DNA of 64,000 bases from positions 992,001 through 1,056,000 of the forward strand of contig JANUWF010001617.1 of the NCBI GenBank assembly GCA_026120185.1, given 5' to 3'. Below, piece by piece: positions 25,014 to 36,397 of this stretch. Numbering within the stretch: position 1 is the stretch's first letter; each line of letters starts with the position of its first letter. The notes under the pieces are model-generated. The model did not search any database. It was not told the origin of the DNA and saw nothing but the letters and a program-made list of their open reading frames with translations. Source of the stretch: Voacanga thouarsii. Its lineage: Eukaryota > Streptophyta > Magnoliopsida > Gentianales > Apocynaceae. Both the position numbers and the translations under genes were made by a program.

Positions 25014-25401
25014 TATTGGCAACGTTGATTCATGAGTTGGAGTAATTAGGAGTATCTCATAAGATTTTGTCATACGATTTTGGAGAAATAAGGAAGATTG
25101 TACTCATAAGATTATTGATATCTAGTCAAGGGATGTGGTTGGTGTCAAGGAAACTTAGGAGCAATAACTTCCTACAGAAAAGGTAGTTCATTTTGATATA
25201 GGAAACTTCTCATATCTCTAATTACATTATTTCTTGTTATGGTTGTATATTTGATATTCTCCTAGTTTAGCTGCAATATTTACGACTCTAGGCTTGTTAA
25301 GCAGTATTATATATTGTTGTCCATTATTTCATGTAAGTAGTGGGGAAAAACAATTCAGTAATAAAACAATAGCAAAAGACTTCCAGTTCTAAATTTCTTC
25401 T
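25014..25401 (+). repeat. 3' LTR of the 19.5-25.4 kb copia element
   Basis: It starts TATTGGCAACG after the purine tract and ends AAATTTCTTCT before the target copy TCTAT. It is collinear with the 5' LTR with about 15 substitutions and a 1-base length difference in a T run. Confidence 0.88.
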
Positions 25402-25406
25402 TCTAT

Positions 25407-25932
25407 TTATTATCAATTGATTTTAGGTTACATCTTTATATTGTTTAATATAATTTAAACTCATATATGTATGTACCTATTTATAATTTGTCATTGAAAA
25501 AACTAATTAATTATTATTTAAAAATAAATATAGAATAATATGGCATAGCACTGTAAGCAGTGAAACGATTACTTGAGTTATTGAAGTGGCTAAAATTATT
25601 GTTCAATCAATACACACTACAAAATGACACAAACAATCAAAATAAATAAAACAAATCACACACTTACACGGCTCTTTAAAATTATTATTGCTAAAAAATT
25701 GTTAATCTATGCAAAATAAAACAAATCTGATTAATAATTATATTAATTAAAAATTTTAATAATTATTATAATTCAATCTCACACAATCGGGTGTATGTGG
25801 TGGTTGGGGATAAAAAGAGTCCAAGTTACATGTAAATTATGCCATGAGTAAACTAATATAGGAGAATTCAAGGAACTTGGTTGGATGGCTGGCTTTCTTA
25901 GATGCAAATACAATTACTTCTTAAAAGTGATA
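25407..25932. other. Continuation of LecRK-1 downstream flank
   Basis: Non-coding and AT-rich. It matches the flank of the LecRK-1 paralogue (about 52400-52880), for example AATATGGCATAGCACT in both. This shows that it is old flanking sequence displaced by the copia insertion. Confidence 0.6.
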
Positions 25933-27479
25933 TGTCACGCCCCGCGCTCGCAGGACGTGGCACGGCCGCGTACCACCAGAGTCATACCCCAATAATACGA
26001 AACCTTACATCAAACCTTAAACAACAAAGTACATTTTCTTCCAAAATGATAACTAAATAATTTCATAATTAAATCTTCTTCAAAGAAATTATATCAAAAC
26101 TCATAAAACTAATTCTTACACTTGTCTCAAGGAGTACTAAAAAATATAAGTAGAACTTAAAATAAATAAGATAACATAAATCACTGAACAAAATCTTAGA
26201 ATTCGGCTCCGTACTATACGTCAAACACAATCTTAGTAGAAAGGGCTTTCGCACCACTGATCATCATTAAAATCTGAAAGGAGGAAATAGTAAAGCGGTG
26301 AGCCAACCATATGCTCAGTAAGTAGTAATGAATCACTTCTCCCGAACAAAGTTTAATATATGTCTTTACATAATATACGTACATGTCCACCACATTAATA
26401 ATTACATTCACAAATAATAATAACAACAACAATAATAATAATAATAACTATTATCAAATATTTAATTTTAAATTATTCTTATAACATATTAAGAAGAATA
26501 TAAACTTTTCATTTAGCTTTAAATTATTCTTATAATATACTAAGGAGAATAAAACTTTTGTTTATATAAAAGTAGCAAACTCAATAAATCTCAAATTATT
26601 TTAACGGGATATAAATTTTAAACATTTTAAAAAATATATATACTAACTAGTTTTCTTTTACTTCAAAACTCATATCAATTAATTTAACAAAATCAATATG
26701 AGTATACTTAGCAAACTTCGTAAAAGCATACAAAGATATCAAACATATCGAAACATTCATTCACATCAAATTCATATATGATACAACCATTACCTTCTTC
26801 TAACTGAATTAACTTATTCAGTTAGAAAAATCCAAAAAGGCTTAACCCGGCTTTAGCGGTCCAAAAAGATTAAAACTTCGTCTTGCATAAATCCAAAAAG
26901 ACGAATTCAATCTTAACATTGTTCCAAAAAGGTTTAGCCCACCTTCGAGGCATCATATTCAAATAAACATAAATAGATCCATCATGTACCAAATTCATCA
27001 AATATATTCATACGGAACCATATATCCATATAATACAAACACCGAAATACACACCATACATTAACCAATTATTAAAACTTATACTTTGAAAAAATATCAT
27101 ACTTTATTCGGGAATTTTTAACCAAAAATAACGTTTTATTCTAATATTCAAACAAGAAAACCGAAGAGATTCATTCCTACTTACCTCTTAATATCGACGT
27201 TTGAAAACTGTAACGGCCTATGGTGTTCTTTTCTTTCAAACCCTAGTTGAACTCTCTCCTTCTTTTGGTGTCCCATTGGAAAACAACAATATTTTCTATA
27301 AGTTTTCCTATATAATAAATCGTAAGGTTTCCTAACTCTTAAATAATTTCAATTAAGTCCCTACTTACTTAAACTATTAGCTAAATAGAATTCTAATTCT
27401 TATTGTATTAGGATTTAACCCTTAACAAATTTTAAAATATCTCTATAAATAAATGACTTTAAAAAGTGTGAGTTTTACA
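25933..27479 (+). repeat. Solo LTR, copy 1 of a 1.55 kb family
   Basis: It begins TGTCACGCCCCGCGC and ends GAGTTTTACA, with a perfect 5-base target duplication TGATA on both sides (25928-25932 and 27480-27484). It is about 1547 bases with no coding domain. Two more copies of the same family lie at 57398-58943 and 60474-62076. The start resembles many plant Ty3/gypsy LTRs, but no internal region is present to confirm it. The uninterrupted site is visible in the paralogous block near 54264. Confidence 0.88.
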
Positions 27480-27539
27480 TGATACTTATTTAAAAATAAA
27501 ACGAATATTTGATAATCTCTTTGTTGTTTCACTCGTTAT

Positions 27540-28743
27540 TAGGGGCGGCAATATTGGACACGACACACCAACACGACACGAACACGACACAGTTATAGCG
27601 GGTTAGGGTTGGAGTTTAGCGGGTTCGGGTCAAAACAGGTCGACCCGTTTAACTTTAAACGTGTACATGTCATAAACGAGTTCCACCTGTTTTAACCCGT
27701 TTCAACCTGCGAACCCGTTTAACTTTTTTAAATATTTATATTTAATACTTTTTGTAATACCCAAATTTTACTATAGAAAATTAGATAATTTAATTTTTTA
27801 CATGAATTAATTGAATTAAATTTTATTATATGAATTAATTAAATTATTTGTATGTCTATTTTGTTTAATTATATGAGACATCTTAAAGAAAATAAATGAT
27901 GTTAATGTGGTTATTTGCTTGATATATAGTAAATGAATCATTCATAATTAATTATTATTTAGTGTCTGTAATAATAAATTATTACGAGTTGGTAAGTAAC
28001 GACCTTACGTGAGTCTAAAGGGGAAGGTTAGACCTTTAGGAAATAACGTATGTAATATGCCTACAGGCCGAATCGAATATAGAATAAAAAGAAGCTCGTG
28101 TGGTGCATTCACCAGTAAGGTTCACTCAGTATCGATTGACTAGTTCGTATACTGTGTTATTTCTGATATTGGAACAAAGACAATTTGAATTACACCATAC
28201 AAGGACAAGCCTTCATTTTGTGCTCTCCATTTGCTCTTTAAAATTCTTGGCATGCTACGACAAAATTGTTATTCTAAATATTTAAAGAAAATAATTTCTT
28301 GAAAAATTCAATTATATTGCAAAATTACATTTGTTTAGATTTTTAAGATTAAATCTTATGAATTTATTAAGATCTCTAGATATTTAGCGGGATAGTTTGT
28401 TATTTTATTGGTTATTTATGACTTTACGGATGGTTTTATTAGTTTTTTAATTTTATATGATTTGATTTGATTTTTTAAAATTTTTTGTGTAATGGTGCAC
28501 AGATTTGCGAGTTTAGTAAATATTCGAGTTGACGAATTTAGTAATTATCTATTTAATTTTTGTGTCTAATCGTGTCAGGTCGTGTCAACCTATTTTATAA
28601 CACGAACACGATACGAAAATAAATGGGTTGACACGACACGACACGTTTATTTATCGAGTCGTGTTCGGATTGGCCTGTCAAGTGTAATTATCTCAAGTTG
28701 ACACGACCCGTCAACCCGAACATGACACGATTACCACCCCTAC
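27540..28743. mobile_element. Non-autonomous hAT-type transposon
   Basis: The left end TAGGGGCGGCAAT and right end ATTACCACCCCTA are inverted repeats with two mismatches over 13 bases. The 8-base target CTCGTTAT is repeated exactly (27532-27539 and 28744-28751), which is the hAT signature. Both ends are rich in ACACGACACG-type repeats. No transposase is encoded in the 1204 bases. The middle (about 27750-28490) differs in character and begins GTAATACCCAAATTTTAC, which resembles some gypsy LTR starts. It may be a nested insertion whose end I could not find. Confidence 0.85.
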
Positions 28744-28751
28744 TCGTTATT

Positions 28752-29526
28752 CGTTCTGTACAAGAATATATCTAATTTTTTGCCTCCTTTGTTTTTTCTC
28801 CCAAAATTGGCATGAAAACAAGTTCAACAATTTAATACTACAAACTAAATGCAAAATTGCAGTTGCAGGTTCCAAGCACTGTTCACTATTGTGTGTGAAA
28901 TGTTGGAAACAGAGTTGCCGCAGCTTATCTCAATTCCGGGACAGAATCAAAAATTCAGAATTGAGGAGAAAATTATATAAAATAATATATTAAAAGATAA
29001 TATTATTATAAGTTTAAAAAAAAATTGACAGATAAAAAATAAAACTCAAATAATTTTTTTCAAAAAAAAAAAATTACTAAGACAAATAGTATAACATTTG
29101 CTTAACCGAGGTAGTATTATAAGTTTAAAAAAAAAAAAATTCAGATGTTTTTTAATTCCAGGTTGAAGTATATGTACAATTTCAGATACATTGTTTTCAG
29201 ATTGATGAGATATAGAAGAAGAGATTCTCTTTCTGCAGTTGCTTGTGTTCTGTTGTTTTTTGGTTCTCCAACGTCTCTGTGAAGAAAATTTTGGAGTCCT
29301 AATTGAGAATAGTAACCATTACATTAAAACTCGAAAGGCATGAAAGAGATGGAGAGAGTCTGAACTGAATTCCTAGGAAATTCAAACTCGGCAACTGAAG
29401 ACTGTTATATTTGACCAAGCGTTTCGGAGAGACAGACTTAGCCCCATCCTTTATCCTTCCTTCCTCCACAGAATTTACTCAAATCTGCAGAGTGTTTTTC
29501 TAATCCCAAGTTCTCAGACAGATGAA
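28752..29526. other. LecRK-2 upstream region
   Basis: AT-rich in its first half and non-coding. It matches the region upstream of LecRK-3 (about 54300-55055), for example TGTACAAGAATATATCTAAT and GCATGAAAACAAGTTCAA. Promoter elements and the 5' leader should lie here, but no motif stands out as certain. Confidence 0.5.
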
Positions 29527-29560
29527 ATGGGATTGCCGAGCACGAAAATTAGAATGGTAG
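29522..29560 (+). promoter_or_regulatory. Overlapping upstream ORF at the LecRK-2 start
   Basis: An ATG five bases before the LecRK-2 start opens a 12-codon frame (MKWDCRARKLEW) ending at TAG, in another frame and overlapping the main one. Its context (C at -3, A at +4) is weak, whereas the main ATG has G at -3 and G at +4. Leaky scanning could let it tune translation. The same upstream ATG precedes LecRK-3 but is absent from LecRK-1. Confidence 0.4.
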
Positions 29561-32107
29561 TTGTAGTTCTTTGCTGCCTGCAGGCTGTTTCTGAAGCTCA
29601 AAAACATGAAACATTCAGTGAACAATATGGACCCTTTAATGAAACATATTATGACTTATTTGAGGTTGCAAAGCCAGCAACAATCAGCAATGATGCTCTT
29701 CAGTTGACTCCTGACACGACTGCCGCGAGCTTCAATTTGGATATATTCAACACGTCTGGAAGAGTTTTCCTCAGAACGCGTTTCAGGCTTTGGGATGGTG
29801 ATAGAAGTAAGTTGGCATCTTTTAACTCCTCCTTTCTTATGAACATTTATCGGGTTAATAATGACACCCCAGGCGGCGGAATTGCATTCTTGATCGCCCC
29901 GGACCTGGAGCTGCCAGCCAACAGCTATGGTGAGTATCTTGGCTTAACAAATGCCACCACGGATGATAAATCCACCAACAAAATTGTTGCAATTGAGCTT
30001 GATACGTTCAAGCAGGACTATGATATTGATGGCAATCATGTTGGCATTGATATTAATGGTTTTCGATCTGTGAAATCTGAACCCTTGTCACGCCATGGCA
30101 TAACACTTGCTCCAGTAGGTACAAAGTTCCACAATGTTTGGGTGCAATATGATGGGGGTGAAAAGATCATAGAAGTGTACATTGCAGAACAAGCCACATA
30201 CAGAGGTCCCACACCGCCGCGGCCTAGCTCGGCGGTACTAACGCATAAGTTGGACCTGAGAGATGTGCTAAATGAGTCTTCGTATTTCGGATTCACCGGA
30301 TCGACTGGGAATGGTGGTCAGCTCAACAGTATCCTAAGGTGGAATTTGACAGTTCAGACGTATTATCCAGAAGAGAATCATCAAAATCTACTCAACATAG
30401 TCCTGGCAGCTGGCATTCCGGTTGTAGTGCTGCTGCTGGTGGGGGCAGTGGGGTTGGGATACTATTTGCAACGGAGGCGGATGGAATCAAGCATCCAGGG
30501 GGCACTCAAAGCCCTGCCTGGAAATCCAAGGGAGTTTAAGTTCAAGGAACTGAAGAAGGCCACCAGCAATTTTGACGAGAGAAACAAGCTCGGACAAGGG
30601 GGATTTGGAGTGGTGTATAAAGGAATTTTGGACAATGAAAACTTGGAAATTGCAGTCAAGTGTTTTGTAAGGGAAAGCATCAAGAGCCAGGACGATTTCT
30701 TGGCTGAACTTTCAATTATCAATCGTCTTCGTCACAAACGTTTGGTTAGATTGCTTGGTTAGTCTTCTGCATCTGATGCCATTTCTTCACATCTTCATTC
30801 AATGTTGCATCTAACCATTGAAGGATAAGCAGTCGCACTTAACCCTTTTTTATGGTCCAATATCAACATATATTCCAGGCATGATTGTGAATTCAATTCA
30901 GTTTTCATTCTATTGCTTGTCATCAGCTCCTTATAGCTTTTGGTGGATTAACTTATGGCAAAGTAACCTGAGTGGCATTGGAAAGCTAATAATCAAACTT
31001 TAGAATAATATATACAGTGAGCTAAGCCCTCGGTAGAAGCACAACAGAGCATTTTTATAAAACACGAAATTTGTTGTTAACTAAGCTGATCCGTATTGCA
31101 AGAATTTGACGCTTTTACTGGAAGAACTTGGAGATACCTTTCAGTGCTTGGTAATCTTCATGAGTTTCAACATTTTCAAGTGGTTGTTGAGAGCCTAACA
31201 TAACTATCTTCTGGAAAAATCACCAGAATTTTAAGAATCAGAAGTAATGATGCTCTAGGCATCTCTAAGAAATTTTATCAAACACAGTTCTCAGCATCCA
31301 GAGAGTCACGCGGGCAAATATCTTAACCTGTTTGTTATGGTTGCAGGATGGTGTCACAAGAATGGCAAGCTATTACTGGTATACGAGTACATGCCAAAAG
31401 GTAGCCTAGATCAACACCTCTTCGTAGGGCCAGATAAAGAGCTACTGGGCTGGAGCATCCGCTACAATATCATATCAGGGCTGACCTCAGCTTTGCACTA
31501 CCTTCACAACGAATACGATCAGAGGGTAGTGCACAGGGATCTTAAAGCGAGCAACATCATGCTTGACTCTAACTTCAATGCTCGACTTGGTGACTTTGGC
31601 CTTGCACGAGCCCTGGATAATGGAAAGACCTCGCATGTTGAAGGCGTAGCAGGCACTAGGGGATATATTGCACCCGAGTGTTTCCTTACTGGAAAGGCAA
31701 CACAACTGTCTGATATCTATGCATTTGGGGCAGTAGTTTTGGAGGTAGTGTGTGGACAACGACCTGGAGCGACGATTGATGGCTTCAATTATTTGGTGGA
31801 TTGGGTTTGGTACTTGTATCAAAATGGCCGTGTACTGGAAGCTGTTGATAAGAGACTGGGACTGGAGTACAATGCTGAAGAAGCTGAGAGGCTTTTGCTC
31901 GTGGGACTGGCTTGTTCGCATCCTATAGCCAATGAGAGACCTAAATCGCAAACTCTAGTCCAGATAATATCAGGATCATTGCCAGCGCCGCCTGTGCCAC
32001 TATTGAAGCCTGCATTTGTATGGCCTGCAGTCGTGCCAAAAGATGTCAACCCTAGCACAACTGATTGTGCAATCATTACAGTTTCTTTCTTGAACTCGGG
32101 CCGGTAG
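29527..32107 (+). CDS. LecRK-2, L-type lectin-domain receptor-like kinase (two exons, intact)
   Basis: Exons are 29527-30757 and 31347-32107, giving 663 residues. The intron (GTTAGT..TTGCAG, 589 bases) sits at the same phase-1 position as in LecRK-1. Residues 1-24 form a signal peptide (VVVVLCCLQAVSEA). The lectin domain keeps VAIELDT..GNHVGIDIN, and a membrane helix lies at about 291-313. The kinase has the glycine loop from Gly356, Lys378, HRD (Asp475), DFG (Asp493) and a GTRGYIAPE activation-segment end. All residues needed for catalysis are present, so it is probably an active plasma-membrane receptor kinase. It is closer to LecRK-3 than to LecRK-1. The ligand and pathway cannot be read from the sequence. 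Confidence 0.93.
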
Positions 32108-32939
32108 TCAACACTCTGCCACGAAAGAGAGCTATGCCAGATACTCTGAGCCAATAGTGTGGTTTTTTTTGTCGAAACAATACCAAAGGTTTATTCCAAT
32201 ATCAACACTGTGGTCCACTGAAATGAATAATAAAACTGTCAATACTTTGAGGCAGTTTTCTTTTGGAAAGTAAGTCAGTATTCTTTTGAAAAAAAAATTA
32301 CAAAACAACTATACCCTTAGTTTACCAGTCATTTGTGTTATAAGTAACTTACCATCTTTTAGAACCCTCCAAAAAAATTTAAATAGACACTAGTACAAGA
32401 AACTAGCCCACGATGTTATACAGAAAGGCTATACCTGTAAAACTACATTGACAACCATTTTGTTGATTAGTTATGCATCAAACTAAATGGCCTACATTTT
32501 CATTCTTCCTAATGGAATTCCGGAAGAACTGATGTTTTGAAGCATTTGCATTATCTAAGGTTAGAATACCATAATCTTCCACAAATGGAGAAAACCACTT
32601 TCAAATATGAACATAAAACTTCTAATAATTGAAGTGTTTATTGGTAGTCTTTCCTTGGTCATTTCTTAGTTGAGTCTTCTCAGATTGATAAATGAGTTTT
32701 TGCTGATTAATCCAAAAGAAAAGTAACCAAAGCCTCGCAGTAAATATAATCTTACCACACAAAATATCTTCAACCTGACACAATATCACGAAACTAGCTA
32801 AGGCCAACAATGTTTCCCAAAAGGACTATATAAGTCATGTCATTCTTTGCATTTCAAAGAACTTCCGGTGCATCTTATTTGGCAAGAACATATCTTTTCC
32901 TCAACATAACAACAAGATTTTATAGAGCTTGCTCGCACT
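32108..32939. other. Spacer between convergent LecRK-2 and dioxygenase genes
   Basis: It holds the 3' ends of LecRK-2 (plus) and the dioxygenase (minus). No gene was seen. The whole stretch is matched by 62753-63602 in the second block. Confidence 0.5.
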
Positions 32940-34800
32940 TTAGGCGTCAGTACGTAGTAGAGAAAGAGTTTCGCCCGCCTGCATCTTTGTGGAAAGTCGG
33001 AGTTTCCTATACTCACATACTGTGAAAGGTGTATACTGACAAGGATGTTCAGAGTCCACAAGTTGCAATGGTGGTTGAATTGCATCCTCCCTTGGTCCAA
33101 GGAGAAATGAGGCAATTGACACTAACTGCTGCTTCCTTGCATAATACCCGATGCTTCACAATGTGCAGTCTTCCATTGCTCCAAACCTTAGTTAAGAAAT
33201 TAGTATTTATGAGATCAATAGAGTAAGGTCAATGGTAACTGGGCAGGTAAGCAGTAGATGTCATTACTTACTGTTGCAACATCTCCGAGATTAACAAGGA
33301 GGCTTCCTGGCCATGGATCAACTGCCACAAATGTACCACTCTTGTCCATGACTTCAAGACCACCAACAATTTCATCTTCCTATAGGATAGTCAGGAACCC
33401 TGAATCTGTCTGTATTTGCAGTCCAGATGAACCTACAGATTCTTGACGAAATTGTATTTGTTAATCCTAAACCGGCAAGGCCACTCTTCAAATGAAAAAC
33501 ATGCCACACCCAAACCTTCTGCAACTTTCCGTCCAATGTCATTTATCAGTTGATGTATTGCTTGAGCATACTTTACAATTGTCTCTCTGCATAAACAAAA
33601 GTATCTAGCTGTATATTACTGAAGGAAAATTTATGAGGACACTTCATAGCCAGGGAAAATCTGTGATTGTCGACGGATAGTTATTTGAGGTCTTTGGGAT
33701 TGCCCACAAGATTTGCTTAAAGTATCTGAAACTCTCAACTCCATATTGCCTAGCACAAATTTAGCTCTTGGTACGCTAAACCTCAACTCCTTATTGCCTC
33801 TGCACGTTCTGCTGTCATTAAGTTTTGTCGTTTTCCTTGAAATATGAGCTGTTTGATTCTAACTTACTGCTGTTTCTGATTTTATGAACACAATTGAAAG
33901 AAGCTAAATTTGTTCTTCAATTAGATTTTTGTCATGGTAAAAAGTGGCTACAAAATTGAAGTTGTAGACTTTGATGAAAAGAAGGCATGAGCCTCTTTAA
34001 TTCTATTTCCCCATCCAAGGGTATAAAGGGCTGACATAAATAACCCATTCCTATTGCAATTAAGAGACAGATATGTGGAGTTTTGAGGTCATCTAGAAGA
34101 CATCACTCTCTTTCAAATATAATGAATGCATTTTATAAACTTCATTTACATTTCCTGCATAGCCTAGTTTTCCCCATTTATTCCATCAGCATGAACTAAT
34201 GACTTTCTGCTATTGGAATCTAATCTGTTACGTGATCGTCTAAAATGTTTCTTAAGTACCTTTTATTTATTGGAATCTATCAGTTCCATGACAACCCACA
34301 CATTTTCAGGGCTAAAAGGCCAAACATTAAATAAAAGTTTACTGATTCATGGACGCTGCTAAGGAGAAAGAAAATCAAGAAAGCAGGAAAGAAATCCCAA
34401 ACTCCCAAAACCTCCCAAGATGATGAAATCAAGTGAACGACATAAAAGCACATGAAATTCAGAGTGGGGAAAAAAAAAATCATACCTTTGCTGAGGAGAG
34501 GCATCCAGTTGAATACAAAAATCATGAATAGCCTCCGAAAAAGCCACATCATAAAGGCCCAATGCCTCATAAAGTGAATTAATTTCACTGGGTGCCATAT
34601 ATCCACTACCTGGAATGACATCTTGGTTTCGCAGCTTGATTTCTTGAGGAAGGTCCAACAGTGATCTCACTACAGCCTTCATTTCCCGCACGAGTGACAA
34701 TGGCAGAATCTTTTCATAGTTTAAGATTCTGAAACAGCCCCAGTCTACACATGCTTTTATCAGCTTCGATGACTGCCCTGGAAAATCTTGCTTGATTTGC
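32940..34800 (-). pseudogene. DAO-like 2-oxoglutarate/Fe(II) dioxygenase, broken copy
   Basis: The minus-strand exons are about 34800-34486, 33586-33272 and 33186-32940, with GT..AG borders. Exon 1 reads CVDWGCFRILNY, then SLLDLPQEIKLRN, GSGYMAPSE and LYEALGLYDVA, the N-terminal domain of DAO-type dioxygenases. Exon 2 has EEWPCRFRINKYNF, then GGLEVMDKSGTFVAVDPWPG and LLVNLGDVAT. Exon 3 has KHRVLCKEAAV and the C-terminal end. Defects: a frameshift near 33445; the iron-binding His of HxD replaced by Gln (33410-33412); a stop at 33380-33382; a 2-base loss in exon 3 near 33130 that shifts the frame just where the 2-oxoglutarate-binding Arg belongs. No clear start codon is in frame. Family members oxidise indole-3-acetic acid in the cytosol; the substrate here is unknown. 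Confidence 0.85.
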
Positions 34801-35327
34801 CAGCGTCCATTTTGGCTGCTGTCTTAGTTTTGGGTAGCAATTTTTCTGATTCTTGATTTTTTCAGGCTTATGTGATTCCACAAGAGAAACTGTGAAAATA
34901 AGTTCTCTGAATTCTTGCAAAGATGACCCGCAATGGAGCATTGAACCTGTTTGCGTTGCAAAAGGCAGGTGAAAATGACCTCCATTTCTTCGTTCTTCTG
35001 TCTTTTTGTGCTGTGTTCTCTGGACTTGCTGGCCTTTTGAGCAAGGCGGGCACGCCGTGGGAACATAGTTGAATTTTTTGATGTTTTGTTGTCGAGCTTA
35101 ATTTAGTAATTACTTTATTTATTTATTACAAATTTAAAGTTACAAAAGGCTTAAAAGAAAGAAAATTAGTAACTAAATCAATGAAGATTAAATATAACTT
35201 TTATTATTATTTAAATAAACTTTTATTATTATAAAACACAATAAAAATAAATAACTATATATATATATATATTTATATGAATATAAAATAAATTGAAGCG
35301 AGCTTCATGTAACATGTTGAACTCAAA
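34801..35327. other. Spacer upstream of the dioxygenase pseudogene
   Basis: No gene was recognised. Open minus-strand frames between 34824 and 35066 lack a known domain and overlap the expected promoter and leader of the dioxygenase. AT-rich from 35090 on. Confidence 0.4.
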
Positions 35328-35388
35328 CTTTTTTTTTTTTAAAGGATGGGGAATTAAGACCCCTACCAGTTTATTGAAAGGAAAAAGA

Positions 35389-36392
35389 TTACATGGAGGG
35401 AGGCATTAGACTAGGCCTCCAAACAGAGCGTACAATCTTTGATCTTATATTAGAAATCCTTCGATTATCTAAGAGACAAAACCCCTTAACTTGCTTTGGA
35501 AGATTATTGAACTGAAAGAAATATTGGGTGTAACCAGCAACACAAGCTAAATTGGCTACGTCATCCACCACTAGGTTAGCCTGTCTGTAGATATGCGTGA
35601 ACTTGATAGAGAGAAAGGAACTGCATAACCATTGTGCTTGCCGGTGAAGTTGGTGAAGTGTCCCTGTTATCTCCGTGGGCAATATATGGTGTTGCAAAGT
35701 TGTAACTGAATCAGATTGGAGTAGAATGTTCATAAAGCCATGTTGTCTGGCCATTTTCAGACCTTCGCAAATCGCCAAAATTTCGGCTCTCCAATGATCT
35801 CCAGAACCAATATGTCTAATAAATGCCATGAGAAAGACTAGCAGATTGGTATATGATGAATTTGCGACCTAGGTGTGGTGTTGATCTGGAACCCATGAAG
35901 GTTAGCTATGTAGTGAGGAGCATGGTAAAGCGGGAAAGGTGCTGTTGAAAGCTTTATAAAAGACAGAATATTATACCACAGTTGAGCTATTGAGATAGAG
36001 CACGCGTCATATCTAGCCTTATTCCTACCTTTCCAAACTTCTCACAAATAAGTAGCCAAGTATATACGAGCAAAAGACCTGCATCATGAGGTATCCAACC
36101 ACCACAAATGCCAGAAGCCACTAAAGGGGGTGGGGGCTGAGTAGGGAATACCACCACCTACAATAGGGAGAATGACATACCATACATTTTTAATAACACT
36201 GCAATCTACAAAGACATGTCATAATGATTCCATAGCTTCATTGCAGAGACTATATTTGGAGCATAGTTGAACTCCCAAATACTGCAGTTTATCATTAAGT
36301 GCAAGAAAGTCCTTGAGAAGGCACCATAGGAAGAATCGAACATTAGATTGAACCCCCAGTTTCCATATGTCCTCCTTTACCTTGCAGGTAGA
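35389..36392 (-). pseudogene. LINE zinc-binding and RNase H region (broken)
   Basis: The minus strand 36410-36219 encodes WKLGVQSNVRFFLWCLLKD and a Cys-rich end, matching the zinc-binding region that follows plant LINE reverse transcriptases. At 35829-35389 lies an RNase H domain: HWRAEILAICEGLKMARQHG (second acidic residue region), LLQSDSVTTLQ (third Asp) and YRQANLVVDDVANLA (final Asp region). Sequence between 35830 and 36218 is too decayed to read as one frame. Confidence 0.82.
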
Positions 36393-36397
36393 TTTAT

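Larger units (their letters stand above)
19494..25401 (+). mobile_element. Ty1/copia retrotransposon with LTRs that start TA and end CT
   Basis: Two LTRs of 389 and 388 bases (19494-19882 and 25014-25401) flank gag, protease, integrase, reverse transcriptase and RNase H regions in copia order. A primer-binding site TGGTATCAGAGC follows the 5' LTR directly, and a purine tract (GTAGGAGGG) precedes the 3' LTR. The 5-base target TCTAT is repeated on both sides (19489-19493 and 25402-25406). The uninterrupted target is visible in the paralogous region near 52400. By eye the LTRs differ at about 16 positions, roughly 96% identity. Stops and frameshifts, plus a CACTA insertion at 23033-23929, make it non-autonomous. 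Confidence 0.93.

Noticed and set aside
32385..32410. CACTA-type terminus (CACTAGTACAAGAAA), also near 63039
   Set aside because: No matching inverted end or target duplication was found nearby, and the phrase sits in both duplicated blocks at the same place, so it is probably ordinary flank.
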